Assembly (NCBI RefSeq): GCF_002878395.1
Contig: NC_061120.1
Span: 118,904,481-118,968,480 of the forward strand
DNA: 64,000 nt
Reading direction: 5' to 3'
Source: Capsicum annuum
Lineage: Eukaryota; Streptophyta; Magnoliopsida; Solanales; Solanaceae
Both the position numbers and the translations under genes were made by a program. The notes under the pieces are model-generated. The model was given only the letters and a program-made list of their open reading frames with translations. It did no database searches and was not told the DNA's origin. Of this stretch, positions 45,244 through 57,200 are shown in pieces; within the stretch, counting starts at the first letter, position 1; each line of letters starts with the position of its first letter.

Positions 45244-45786
45244 ACTAGCCACATGCTATATTATGTCATCTGATGTTACACTGCATTCATTATTTATGTA
45301 TTGTATTTTTGTATACTACTATTACTATTTTTAGTTTATTTAGATCTATTTAGCTATTTTCCCTATTTTGTGATTTCTCCTCATTTAGAGCTTTCTTATA
45401 TCTTCCCTAGGTCATTTATGACTTGTTGGGATTTATTGTTTTGTTATCAGGTAGTTCATTTGATTTTAGAGTATTTTTTTATTTTGAAGCTTATGAAGTT
45501 AAGAATCAGTCTTAGACCAAGACATTAGGTATACCTCGAATGTTATTTTAGCAGTTTCAACAACTCTTGAATGTCAATTTTAGGCTAGAGGTACCCTTAG
45601 TCCGTGTCTTGAAGTTTTTGGACTCATTTTGGGCTATTAGATAGAATTTTGCTAAAACAACCCCTTGGTAAATGACCCTAAAGAAGTGCCCAATCTCTAA
45701 AGTAGTCCCCTAGATGCTTAAGTAGTTACAATAGATAAGTTGGTATCAACAAAGCTCAACAAGTCCTAATGAACTCTAATCGGGTG
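45244..45786. repeat. Chromovirus LTR debris, last part inverted
   Basis: 45249-45345 resembles the F LTR near 9550-9640. 45350-45675 resembles the first part of the F and G LTRs (14180-14500, 50120-50230). 45676-45786 is the reverse complement of 54476-54590. No gene is present; the plus-strand frame at 45301-45528 is composition-driven. Confidence 0.5.
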
Positions 45787-46540
45787 TTATACAAGAATGA
45801 AGAGCTCAAGGAGTATAAGATCTTGCCCAAGGTTTATGGCTCAAATATTCAAGTGAATTGAAGACCTTTTGGGAGACTTTTAAAGCCTTATCCAAGTGAA
45901 GAAAGGAGGGGGGGCCTTACACTCAAGGGGCGCCCCTCATTAAAGGCATAGAAGACCTTTTACACTCCAAATATAAATACACTCAAGTAGTGCCCCAAGT
46001 AGGGCTAGTATGGTCTTTTAAGACTTTCTATTTACACTCCAAAGGAGCACCCTTCATTAAGGGTATTTTAGTCATTGTTTGTAATAAGTATAAATAGACA
46101 TTTGAGATCTATTTTTCATTAGACTTTGATGAATTCATTGAGTATTACTCAAATTGTATTTTCTTTCCTTAGTTTAGGGCTTGGAAAAGCTATATTATTA
46201 TAGGTCTTGGAAAAGATATCAAAACTAGGGATTAATACATTTGATGGATTTCACTTGCGTTGATCAATTGCAAGAAATGTGTGATTGAGGAGTGTGAATT
46301 CCTTTGGTCCACCTAAGAGTAAGTTGTTATCTCTTATTGGTGTTGTGTGTCTATTTTTGATACACACCTTGGTGCTATTTATTGGTGTAAGTGTATGTTA
46401 ACTACTATCCTTTATATTTTATGCACTTTTATCATTATTTAAGTTGAATCCATGTCTTCTACTTCATCTCCCTTTCTTGTAGTTGCTGATTTTTAGGTTC
46501 TTCAGGAGTAATTTCATTTTATTAGTTGATTTTTGTAACA
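45787..46540 (+). repeat. 5' LTR of C
   Basis: It begins TTATACAAG (the 3' LTR has TGATACAAG) and ends TTTTTGTAACA. It shares with the B LTRs a TTTACACTCC-x-AGGAGC block, CATTAAGGGTATTTT, GTAATAAG-TATAAATAGAC and a GGGCTTGGAAAAGC block. TATAAATA is at 46090-46097. Confidence 0.8.
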
Positions 46541-46542
46541 TT

Positions 46543-46560
46543 TGGTATCAAAGCCTTGTT
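46543..46560 (+). other. Primer binding site of C
   Basis: TGGTATCAAAGCCTTGTT follows the LTR end after two bases, an initiator-Met-type site. Confidence 0.8.
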
Positions 46561-47057
46561 TAGGATTGTTCCTACAACCCTAAGTCTTGGTTTTAGTGTC
46601 CTTATTAAGAAAATTACAACAAAAAAGAGTCAAATCCAAAGAAAAATCACAAAAAAAGATAGAGCTTGCTTTTCTTGTTGTAGATCAAAAAATTCCAAGT
46701 TAGATATACAAGTTTTTATTGTGTCTTGAAGGTTTCAAGTGTTAGATTCTTGTTCTCTAGCACTTAAAGTGTCTACAATGAAGTTTAGAGCAAGGTTTGG
46801 TTGAATTTGAGCTCGATCCACTATTGTTGTGCCTTTTTTAAAGCACTTTGAGGTAGAATATCATGGTGTATATCTTTTTGTTGCGTGTTTGTGGCTGATT
46901 TTGTGTTATTTGAGCTTGCGTTGATCCAAGGAACATAGATCCCATAGAAAATTAGAAGTTAGAGTTTATTTGCCTTGTGGTCAAACTTCGGTCAACTCTT
47001 GAATATTCATATTGTTCTTCATCATCTTCATATATTGTTTAAGAAGAATATTCAAAA

Positions 47058-47282
47058 ATGGTGTTAGATCCACAAAAAGAAAGAGAGAGAGTGAAAAAAT
47101 TGTTTGTACAAAACAATATTTCAAGAATATTCAAGTTATCCAAAGATGAAGAGACACAAGGAATATTCAAAGTACAATTGAAAGTACAAGTGGGGGGACC
47201 ATTGATTTCAAATCCATTTGAACGTGCAGAAAAGGCTTCAATCCTCCATTGTTCAAAAAATTTCATTCAAATACTCTCCTAA
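47058..47282 (+). CDS. C leader ORF, basic, related to the B leader ORF
   Basis: A 74-residue frame. It starts Met-Val-Leu-Asp-Pro-Gln-Lys and is rich in Lys, Arg and Glu. It stands where B1 and B2 have their leader ORFs, and similar short blocks occur in the same order (Val-Leu-x-Asp, Lys-Asn-Ile/Asn-Asn-Ile, Lys-Asp-Glu-Glu). No domain recognised. Confidence 0.4.
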   Translation: MVLDPQKERERVKKLFVQNNISRIFKLSKDEETQGIFKVQLKVQVGGPLISNPFERAEKASILHCSKNFIQILS

Positions 47283-47796
47283 GTGGATCCTTGGCCGAAA
47301 CTTAAGTTGGGAACTGGAAAATGTTTGCAAAATTGACAACCAACCATGTGTTGCCACATCATCACTAGTTAATCAACCTAATAAGCTCTAAACTAGATTT
47401 CTTGGTTTCTCAATTTTTATTCTAGATTCTTGTATGCTAGTTCTATCACTAATTAGCAAACTAGTAAGTACCTACTAGGTTGGTGATTAGTGTAGAGTTC
47501 GTTTATCTCCTGTCTTTAATTTTTGTATGCTTTTCTTATTTTTAATTCATAGTAGTTTTTTGGCTCAAGTCCGTTCATCTTTTTCATTTGAGTCATATCA
47601 AACAAAAGTCGATTCATGGCCAAATCATATTCACCATTCATTCACTTGCCAAGTATTGCCAAGTTTTCAACACTGGTGAGACCAAGTGTGAGGTGAGATC
47701 CGAGTATGAGTGTGGTGAGGTTTATTGAACTAACATTTTCTTCTTTTTGTAGGTTTTCCCTTTTTTGTTTTTTTCTTCTTTTTAGGTACAATTTTA

Positions 47797-48024
47797 ATGG
47801 AATCCGAAGGTACCACATCCCAACCTTTGGGAAATAATGCTTTGGGAGTCTTGTTGGCTCGGTCTGATGCCTTAACTCATGATTTGAAGGGTGATTTAGG
47901 ATCCATGAGGGGTGACATGATTAGAATAGAAGTGGGGGTTGATAGACTATGTCCACTAATACCTCCACAAAATTCAAACCACCAAGTTCCAAATCCACTA
48001 GACCAAAGAACCTATACTCCATAA
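47797..48024 (+). pseudogene. C short gag-like amino-terminal frame
   Basis: A 75-codon frame starting at ATG 47797, just after an AG|GTACAA site at about 47786 preceded by a long T-rich run. It has a helical central stretch with Arg-Ser-Asp, Leu-Lys-Gly-Asp-Leu and Met-Arg-Gly-Asp-Met, then a Pro/Asn/Gln-rich tail, as in the amino end of some gag proteins. The frame is lost after a stop, and the next 300 bases hold only short remnants up to a second AG|GTACAA site at about 48309. Confidence 0.4.
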
Positions 48025-48476
48025 AACCTCATTCCACAAATCCAAACCCATCATCAACTAAATCCAATGCCTTCTCTCAATAAGTTAGACTCCAAGGAGA
48101 ATGAGGTAAAGCCTCAAGATGTAGAGAAACCTAGTGATGGGATACAAGAAGAATATGAATAAAAGAGGGTAAGGTAAAGGGGAACTGCGGGTAGTAAAGT
48201 AGGAAAGGGAAAAAATATGTTCTTGTGGGTCTAGTCCATGAAGGCCCATTGTTACCCACTAACCCGAATGCTATCACTTTTTCCTAGCATTGATTTTTTT
48301 TATATGTAGGTACAAAATGATATGATTCCAGAGAAGAATGCAAGTGAAGTCCCTCCAAAATATGTTGGTGTTCCAAGTGCACTCTTGGCTGAGAGTACAA
48401 GGTAATTGGCTACCCTAGTACAAACCGAAGTGACTATGGTAATATCTACACTTCCTCAAGTTCTACATATTGTGAT

Positions 48477-49147
48477 ATGTCTATTAGTAGACAAGATGAG
48501 GGGATTTTGGGTTTACCTAGGGTAGAAAGGCATGTACCTTTCTTTGATAGTATTTTGGGTGTGCATAATAATAAATGTGCTTTTAAGAATAACTCACTAC
48601 TTAAACCTGAGAATGATGTGATTGAAAAACCTCAAGTTACTGTTGATGTTTATAATGGTTATACTGATAATGAATATGGTCCTTTGGACTTCTTATTTGG
48701 TGAGAACCTTGCTATTAATTGTTTTCTTGGTGATCATGTGTATGGAGAGATTGTTTATGATAAGTTGTATATTGTTGAGGGAGGCCTACTAGGCTGTAGG
48801 TCCTTATCCTTGTGTTTTATTCTTCCCTTAATAACAAAAGCTTTGGGTAAGTATGACACCCTGGTAAATGGAATGAGTAGCCTCAATTTATTCCCTTGGC
48901 AACTTTATCCATTTTATCCCGATGTACTAGTGGGGTGGGGAAGGGATTGTTTTGCTTGTGCTTATTTTCCCTTGATGTTTAACTTAGCCTTATCCTTTGT
49001 GATGCATATACTAAATATTTCATTGACAAAATAAGGGATTTCTGGTTGTATTTCAAATATGTACCCCCTTTGCATGATAATCTAGTGTCATGGATGGTTT
49101 ACCATGGCTTAGACCCTTGCTTACTATTTCTCTTTGACCCCAAATAA
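48477..49147 (+). pseudogene. C main frame with C-terminal module
   Basis: 185 codons are open from ATG 48477 to 49034; a shifted frame then continues the module to about 49147. Upstream of the ATG the same frame reads Tyr-Gly-Asn-Ile-Tyr-Thr-Ser-Ser, like the Tyr-rich linker in B. Within it, Leu-Phe-Pro-Trp-Gln-Leu-Tyr-Pro-Phe corresponds to the Trp-Pro-Leu-Tyr segment in B1. After a frame change near 48950 come Leu-Cys-Asp-Ala-Tyr-Thr-Lys-Tyr-Phe and Arg-Asp-Phe-Trp-Leu-Tyr-Phe-Lys-Tyr-Val-Pro-Pro. Compared with B2 it lacks about 150 residues in the middle. Confidence 0.6.
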
Positions 49148-49350
49148 CTTGTGAGGTGTTGGAGATATAGATAAGGTTTATGTACATTCCTTTTTGATAT
49201 TGATGTTCTTCACTTTCTTTGTATAATTGATGCCAGCTTTTCATTTCAAATACCAAGGATATGTCAAGCGTGAGAAACCTTGGGGTGGTGATATAATTGT
49301 GGTACTAATGCTAAACCTTCTACTAAGATGATTGAGGAAAAATTTCTTTC

Positions 49351-49363
49351 AAGATGGAGAGGA
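49351..49363 (+). other. Polypurine tract of C
   Basis: AAGATGGAGAGGA immediately precedes the 3' LTR start TGATACAAG. Confidence 0.75.
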
Positions 49364-50114
49364 TGATACAAGCATAAAGAGCTCAAGGAGTACGAGATCT
49401 TGCTCAGGGTTCATGGCTTGGATATGCAAGTGAATTGAACACTTTTTTGGAGACTTTCCAAGCCTTGTCCTAGGGAAGAAAGAAGGAGGAGTCTTACATT
49501 GAAGGGGTGCCCCTCATTAAGGGCATAGAAGACCTTTTACACTCCAAATATACACTCAAGATGCATCCTTAGTAAGGCTAGTATGGTTTTTTAACACTTT
49601 TTTTTACACTCCAAAGGAGCACCCTTTATTTAGGGTATTTTATTCATTGTTTGTAATAAGTATAAATAGGCATTTGAGCTCTTTTTTAATTTGACTTGGA
49701 TGACTTGATTAAGTATTACTCAAATTGTATTTTCTTTCCTTAGTGTAGGGCTTGGAAAAGCCATCTTAGTGTAGGTCTTGGAAAGGACATCAAAACTAGG
49801 GATTAATACATTTGATGTATTTCACTTATTTTGATGAATTGGCAAGAAGGTGTGATTAAGGAATATGAATTCATTTGGCCCACCTAAGAGTGTGGTGTTA
49901 TCTCTCATTGGTGTTGTGTGTCTTTGTATTTGATACACACCTTGGTGCTAGTCATTGGTGTGAGTGTATATCTTACTGCTAGCCTTTATATTTTATGCAC
50001 TTTTATCTTCTGTTGTGCTGAATCTGTGTCTTCTACTTCATATCCCTTTCTTGTAGTTGCTGATTTTTAGGTTCTTTAGGAGAAATTCCATTTTAGTAGT
50101 TAATTTTTGTATTG
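49364..50114 (+). repeat. 3' LTR of C
   Basis: It begins TGATACAAGCATAAAGAGC and is homologous to 45787-46540, although the end reads TTTTTGTATTG where the 5' LTR has TTTTTGTAACA. A very similar but truncated copy is at 53594-54274. Confidence 0.8.
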
Positions 50115-53100
50115 GGGTGGTTGTGATTTTAGGCTGAGTTACCCTTAGTACTAGTCTTGATGTTTCTGGACTTATTTTAGGTTATTAGGTGGAATTTAGC
50201 TGAAACAACCTTTTGGTAAATAACCCTACATGGGAATTTTTATGGCTTCATCGATCCTGAAATATCAAACTTGGTAGGCCCCATATAGAATTTTAGTCTA
50301 ATTTTTTGACTGGACCATTCATATATGATATGGGTATTAATTTTTCTATCTTGATTCATAGATCATTATTTTGTAAGCCTGGCAGCTCTTGAAGGCCTCT
50401 CATAAGGAGAAAGCTCTATTTAGAGGATTCAGTGAGCATTCAGAGGTGGCTAGGTAGGCTAGGATTACCCTTCTTTTATATTGAGATTAATTATGGTATT
50501 AGTATGTCATTATGCTAGTGTTGGGTGGGTATTTATGGCTAGGTTATTGATTTAGCTATTTGCATCCTTATTTAGTTGATTAAGCTAATTTTTGTAACAT
50601 TTTAGGCCCATTTCCCTTTTGTTTAGAACCTTATCATCCTGTAGGAATAAAATTGACATTTATAGCACCTTACGATGGGATTAGGAAAATTTAGTTTAGA
50701 TTTAAGTAGTTTCTTCTTTAGGTTGGGTTCTCATGACCCTATGTGAGCCCTACTGACCTTTTTAGATAGAATGTTAGACATAAAGCTCTTTAGCTTAACA
50801 GAACTAATTACAGGCTAACGTAGTTTGTTACTTTGGGTTGGGTTTGGATAGACTTAGTTACTTACCTGATTAGCATTTTCTTGAGATACAATAGTAATTG
50901 ACCCTTGATCGTTCCTCCTTAACTTGGAAATGGAAACATGTAGGGCTTAAGTAGGTTTGATTGCTGGAGATTATACTTAGTGAATAAAATATCTAATGAT
51001 AGGCTTAAAACACCTAGCCTTCTGCCAGCTATTCTATGCTTATATATATGCATTTCAACTTTATTTTAGGTTTGACATGTGCTTTATTCCTTTTATTCTG
51101 AATTTTGGTATGAATTTGGTATCAGTTTACAGTTATGGTTTACTCTTAATGAGATCACCTATTACCCTTATGGTAGGTTTACTTATAAGTTTTACTTCAA
51201 GTTTGGCATCATTCTATGATTATGATTCGGATATTCTAGTGTTAATTATCATTATTGCTAAGAGTTCTGGCAGTTATACTTTGTTTTGGTAATTAGGAGG
51301 TCTATTTATTGTATATTAACTATTTGTCATCATATTATTATCCATTATTTCTAATTTGAGTCTGGTGTTCGGCCTATTGTTATTAACCAATTGTTTTGGT
51401 TCAAGCCTGGTACATATATGTATTTTCAAAATGTATTTGGCATAAACTATTCATTAGGGATTTGTAGTTATAGTTTATTTATGCTTCTTATATTAGTTTT
51501 TCTCTTGTTTGCGCCCACTAAACTTACAGGGGTTTGGTTGGGTTAATTATCTTCTTGTATATGCCTTCTGAGCTTATAGGGACCCAGTTAGGTTGTAGTT
51601 AGTTCTTTGCTTTCCTTTTTCAGTTATTTATTTCCTTTATCCCATTGTCTAGCGTACGTCAACATTTTCACTTTTTTCTACTTACTTTGCTTACACCCCC
51701 AAACTTTATTATGATTTTCGAATATTTAAGCTCTATCAATTAATGATCCCTACTAAGTACCCATTACTTTGGTACTTACGCTTCACAGTTGCATCTTTTC
51801 CATGATGTAGATCTGACTATGATCCATCAGCGCTAATTGTTATCCTCTATCCCACTATTAATTTAGTGATAGGGTGAGCGTTCTAGTGTTTAGAGCTGAT
51901 CATCCTTCATTGATTTAATACAATCTTATGTATTTCTGATATTAGCGTGTATATATGTATATTTTGGATATTTTCTATTACTTTTCTTTTTGGTTATAGA
52001 GGCTTGTGCATCGACCTTACGAGGTCTTGGGAGGGATTTCCTTTATAATTTTGTCCTCCTCTACATTATATAAAGTGTATTAAGTAAGTATCTGTTTTTA
52101 CTTCTACTTGTATTATTGTTGTTGTTGGTTTCTTTCTTGTTTCTTTTTATCTTCCTCTAGTTATCTCATTACTTATCATTTTTAGCTATGGCTTGGCTTA
52201 CCTACTGGTAGGTTGGAGTAGATACCATCATGGCCTCAGAAATTGGGTTGTGATAACTTTTTATTAGAGTCCAGGTTCACCGATAATATTGATATGAGAG
52301 CCAATGTTTAGTATAGTCCTACATATTGGTATGAAGACGTATATTTCCTATCCTTGGGAGGCTACAGGATATTCTTAGGTAAATATCATCTTCTTGGTTC
52401 ACTTTTTTGTCTTATTTTTATAGTTGGTTTCAAATTTCATATTTATTTCACTCTTTCGCATATGGTTATGATATGGGGTACGACAGTTGAGGGTTAGGAT
52501 CTTGAGCCTACTGATAGCGCTATAGTTAGAGAAAGAGGTTTAACCAAATATTTAGGGCAAGCTATAGCTATATCTTTATCTTGAGATCAAGCTAGGGATC
52601 CATCACCAAATTCTATTATAGCTATAGAGTCAGAGATTCTGCTGCCACTATAGCTCATGGCAAAAGGGCAGACTAGGCCCTACCCAATTTTATATATTCT
52701 TTAGTTATTCATGATGCATTAGTTTAGCTTTTAAGGTTAGTTAGTATACGAGTGCAGCCTACAACAGTGGCCCTCTGAATAGTGCTTCTTTTAGTACCAG
52801 TAGTCCCATTTTCGGTGGCACCCAGCTAGTTATGACTGTGGATAACCATAAGATACTGGGCCAATTACTGAGATTGACTCTACCCAGGTTTGTTGGGGCC
52901 CTAAGAGAGAATGTTTATGAGTTTCTTACTAGTTAATAGGAGAGCCTGCATAATGTGGGGCTGTTTAAGTCACACGGAGTGGATTGTACTCCCTATAACT
53001 AGAAGAGTAGCACGATAATAGTGTAGAGGTTATCTTAATTCCAAGCTAGTTGGATCTCCATGTATGACTTCGACTCAATTATTCGAGGCTTTATTGGGGA

Positions 53101-53593
53101 AGTACATGCGTTGTACCATGCAAAACTGCCTGAGGGATGAGTTTTCTATGTTTAGATAGGGTTTTATAATATTAGTTAAGTATAAGGTTTGATATCATGA
53201 GATAGCTAGGCGTGCCACTACGGTTCTGCCTATTGAGTATAGGAGAATTTGATATTTTGTTAAAGGGTTGAGACTACTGCTCCATAGGGCTACTTAGAGT
53301 TTAGTGATTTTGTTGAAGTGTTTTACTAATATTACTGATAATACCTATATTCTCAAGGAGATAGATCATGGGGCCCATGAGGGCAGTGATCATGCCCCAT
53401 TATCAAGGTATTTATAGTGGGAACAATAGCGTCTCATAGTTTTGAGGCTGAGCATGTTAGGGTAGGTACCCCCAACAACAGTCATATTAGTACCACGGTC
53501 AGACTAGTAGACCCGTTCAAGAAGTATTACATATTTTAAATGAGGGTCAACCCAATTATAGTAGTTTTAGTGGTTAGAGCAGTAGTCAACCAT
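50115..53593 (+). mobile_element. Chromovirus G, tandem copy 1 (LTR end, primer site, gag)
   Basis: 50120-52255 is the body of a long chromovirus LTR. A primer-site-like sequence (TTATTAGAGTCCAGGTTC) is at 52258-52278, and gag remnants extend to 53593. A 586-base segment present in copy 2 is deleted at 50278. The plus-strand frame at 50996-51292 is a T-rich LTR read, not a gene. Confidence 0.7.
52470..53593 (+). pseudogene. G gag pseudogene, copy 1
   Basis: The capsid region is clear near 52870-53270: Leu-Pro-Arg-Phe-Val-Gly, Val-Tyr-Glu-Phe-Leu, His-Asn-Val-Gly-Leu-Phe-Lys-Ser-His-Gly-Val, Asp-Phe-Asp-Ser-Ile-Ile-Arg-Gly-Phe, Leu-Pro-Ile-Glu-Tyr, and Phe-Val-Lys-Gly-Leu-Arg. This is the order of Tekay/Del-like gag. 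Stops and frame changes are frequent. The sequence ends where a C-type LTR fragment begins. Confidence 0.7.
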
Positions 53594-54274
53594 ATAGGGG
53601 TATTTTAATCATTGTTTGTAATAAGTAAAGAAAGAAGGAGGGATCTTACACTCAAGGGGTTCCCCTCATTAAGGGCATAGAAGACCTTTTACACTCCAAA
53701 TATACACTTAAGATGCATCCCTAGTAGGGCTAGTATGGTTTTTTAACACTTCTTTTTACACTCCAAAGGAGCACCCTTTATTTAGGGTATTTTATTCATT
53801 GTTTGTAATAAGTATAAATAGACATTTGAGCTCTTTTTTATTATACTTGGATGAATTGATTAAGTATTACTTAAATTATATTTTCTTTCCTTAGTGTAGG
53901 GCTTGGAAAAGCCATCTTAGTGTAGGTCTTGGAAAGGACATCAAAACTAGGGATTAATACATTTGATGTATTTCACTTATTTTGATAAATTGGCAAGAAA
54001 GGTGTGATTAAGGAGTATGAATTTATTTGGCCCACCTAAGAGTGTGGTGTTATCTCTCATTGGTGTTGTGTGTCTTTGTATTTGATACACACCTTGGTGC
54101 TAGTCATTGGTGTGAGTGTATATCTTACTGCTAGCCTTTATATTTTATGCACTTTTATCTTCTGTTGTGCTGAATCTGTGTCTTCTACTTCATATCCCTT
54201 TCTTGTAGTTGCTGATTTTTAGGTTCTTTAGGAGAAATTCCATTTTAGTAGTTAATTTTTGTATTGGGGTGCTT
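53594..54274 (+). repeat. Truncated C-type LTR between the G copies
   Basis: It closely matches 49480-50114. The first about 30 bases (GGGGTATTTTAATCATTGTTTGTAATAAGTA) belong to a later part of the same LTR, so the left end is rearranged. The right end runs into G sequence at the same place as in copy 1. Confidence 0.75.
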
Positions 54275-57200
54275 GTGATTTTAGGCTAGAGTTACCCTTA
54301 GTACTAGTCTTGATGTTTCTGGACTCATTTTAGGTTATTAGGTGGAATTTAGCTGAAACAACCTATTGGTAAATAACCCTACATGGGAATTTTTATGGCT
54401 TCATCGATCCTAAAATATCAAACTTGGTAGGGTAGCATAGGTATCTTATGAGCATGAGATTCGGCACCAACCCCGAACACCCGGTTAGAGTTCATTGGGA
54501 CTTGTTAAGCTTTGTTGGTGCCAAGTTATCTGTTGTAGCTACTTAAGAGTCTAGGGTACTACTTTAGTGACTAGGCACTTCTTTAGAAGTATCTACATTA
54601 TAGCCTTGGACTGCTTTAGCGGATCTTTGATGACTAGGACTAGCCATTTTAGCGAATATTTTACCGCTAAAGTAACCATCACTGGTGTTTTATAAATATT
54701 TTATTCTCTTCTTTTCTTGATAGGATGTTGTGTTAAAAATCCCTTTTAGACCATTTTAAGCAAAACATCTTCTAGGTTTTCAATAACTAAAGTAAATTTT
54801 AGCTCAAGAAAGTAAGTGCTAGTATTTTAGCATCATTAACTCGTAAATAATAGCATTAATTTTTGCAAAAATTAATAGTTTAATTCATTTTTTCTTGATT
54901 TTTTGGGATAGATTTTAGGACAGCTTGATCTCGGATTTATCCAAATTTATATGGCAATCAATTCTTTAGTTGAGAGGGCTATTGTGATGGTTTTAATTTT
55001 GTGATTCTACAAGTAGGCCCCACATAGAATTTTAGTTTAATTTTTTATCTGGACTATTCATATGTAATATGGGTATTAATTTTTCTGTCTTGATTTATAG
55101 ATCATTATTTTTTAAGCCTGGAAGCTCTTTAAGGCCTCTCAAAAGGAGAAAGCTCTATTTAGAGGATTCATTGAGCATTCAGAGGCGCCAAGGTAGGCTA
55201 GGATTACCCTTCTTTTATATTGAGATTAATTATGAGATTGTGATAGTGTTGGTTGGGTATTTATGGCTAGGTTATTGATTTAGCTATTTGCATCCTTATT
55301 TAGCTGATTAAGCTAATTTTTGTAACATTTTAGGCCCATTTCCCCTTTTTTTAGAACCTTATCATCCTGTAGGAATAGAATTAACATTTATAGCACCTTA
55401 CGATGGGTTTAGGAAAATTTACTTTTTATTTAAGTAATTTCTTCTTTAGGTTGGGTTCTCGTGACCCCATGTGAGCCCTACTGACCTTTTTAGATAGAAT
55501 GTTAGACATAAAGCTCTTTAAGATTAACTGAACTAATTACAGGCTAACATAGTTTGTTACTTTGGGTTCGGTTTGGATAGGCTTGGTTACTTACCTGATT
55601 AGCATTTTCTTGAGATACAATAGTAATTGACCCATAATTGTTCCTCTTTAACTTGGAAATGGAAACATGTAGGGATTAAGTAGGTTTGATTGCTGGTGAT
55701 TATATTAGTGAATAAAATATCTAATGATAGGATTAAAACACCTAGCCTTCTACCAGCTATTCTACACTTATATATATGCATTTTAACTTTATTTTAGGTT
55801 TGACATATGCTTTATTACTTTTATTTTGAATTTTGGTATGAATTTGGTATTAGTTTACAGTTATGGTTTACTCTTAATGAGATCACCTATTACTATTATG
55901 GTAGGTTTACTTATAAGTTTTACTTCAAGTTTGGCATCATTCTATGATTATGATTGGGATGTTCTAGCGTTAATTATCATTATTACTAAGAGTTTTGGCA
56001 GTTATACTTGGTTTTGGTAATTGGGAGGTCTATCTATTGTATATTGACTATTTGTCATCATGTTATTATCCACCATTTCTAATTTTAGTCTGGTGTTCGG
56101 CCTATTGTTATTAACTATTTGTTTTGGTTCAAGCCTGGTACATATATGTATTTTAAAAATGTATTTGGGATAAACCATTTATTAGGAATTTGTAGTTACA
56201 GTTTATTTATGCTTCTTATATTAGATTTTCTCTTGTTTGCACCCACCAAACATATAGGGGTTCGGTTGGGTTAATTATCTTCTTGTATATACCTTCTAAG
56301 TTTATAGGGACCCAGTTAGGTTGTAGTTAGTTATTTGCTTTCCGTTTTTACTTATTTATTTCCTTTATCCCATTGTCTAGCGTACCTCAACATTTTTGCT
56401 TTTTTCTACTTACTTAGCTTACACCCCCAAACTTTATTATGATTTTCGAATTTTTAAGTTCTATCAGTTAATGATCCCTATGGAGTACCCATTACTTTGG
56501 TACTTATACTTCACTATTGTATCTTTTCCATGATGTAGATCTGACTACGAGCCATCAATGCTAATTGTTATCCTCTATCCCACTATTAATTTAGTGATGG
56601 GGTGAGAGTTCTAGTGTTCAGAGATGATCATCCTTTATTGATTTAATACAATCTTATGTATTTCTGATCTTCGCGTGTATATATGTATATTTTGGATATT
56701 TTCTATTACTTTTCTTTTTGGTTATAGAGGCTTGTGCTTCGACCTTACAAGGTCTTGGGAGGGATTTCCTTTATAATTTTGTCCTCCTCCACTTTATATA
56801 CAGTGTGTTAAGTAAGTATCTGTCTTTACTTCTGTTTGTATTATTATTGTTGTTGGTTTCTTTCTTATTTCTTTTTATCTTCCTTTAGTTATCTCATTGC
56901 TTATCATTTTTAGTTATGGCTTGGCTTACCTACTGGTAGGTTGGAGTAGGTACCATCATGGCCTCAGAAATTAGGCTGTGATAGCTTTTTATTAGAGCCC
57001 AAGTTCACCGATAATATTGATATGAGAGCCAATGTTTAGTATAGTCCTACATATTGGTATGAAGACGTATGTTTCCTATCCTTTGGAGGCTACAGGATAT
57101 TCTTAGGAAAATCTCATCTTCTTGGTTCACTTTCATGTGTTATTTTTGTAGTTAGTTTCAAATTTCATATTTATTTCACTCTTTTACATAAGGTTAGGAT

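Larger units (their letters stand above)
45787..50114 (+). mobile_element. Element C: non-autonomous LTR element related to B
   Basis: The LTRs are at about 45787-46540 and 49364-50114. GGGTG flanks both ends (45782-45786 and 50115-50119), a possible but uncertain target duplication. The inside carries a Met-tRNA-type primer site, a leader ORF like that of B, a short gag-like frame, two AG|GTACAA sites and a protein with the B-type C-terminal module. At 4.3 kb it is shorter than B and lacks the retropepsin-like part. No RT is seen. Confidence 0.8.

Noticed and set aside
45782..50119. GGGTG as a firm target duplication of C
   Set aside because: The flanks do not reconstruct one continuous empty site, so the match may be accidental; it is reported only as possible.
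50996..51292. ORF of 98 codons with a Leu/Ser-rich hydrophobic translation, with a partial copy at 55826-56020
   Set aside because: It lies inside the chromovirus G LTR; the repeat at 55826 is only the tandem duplication, and the start is not preserved.
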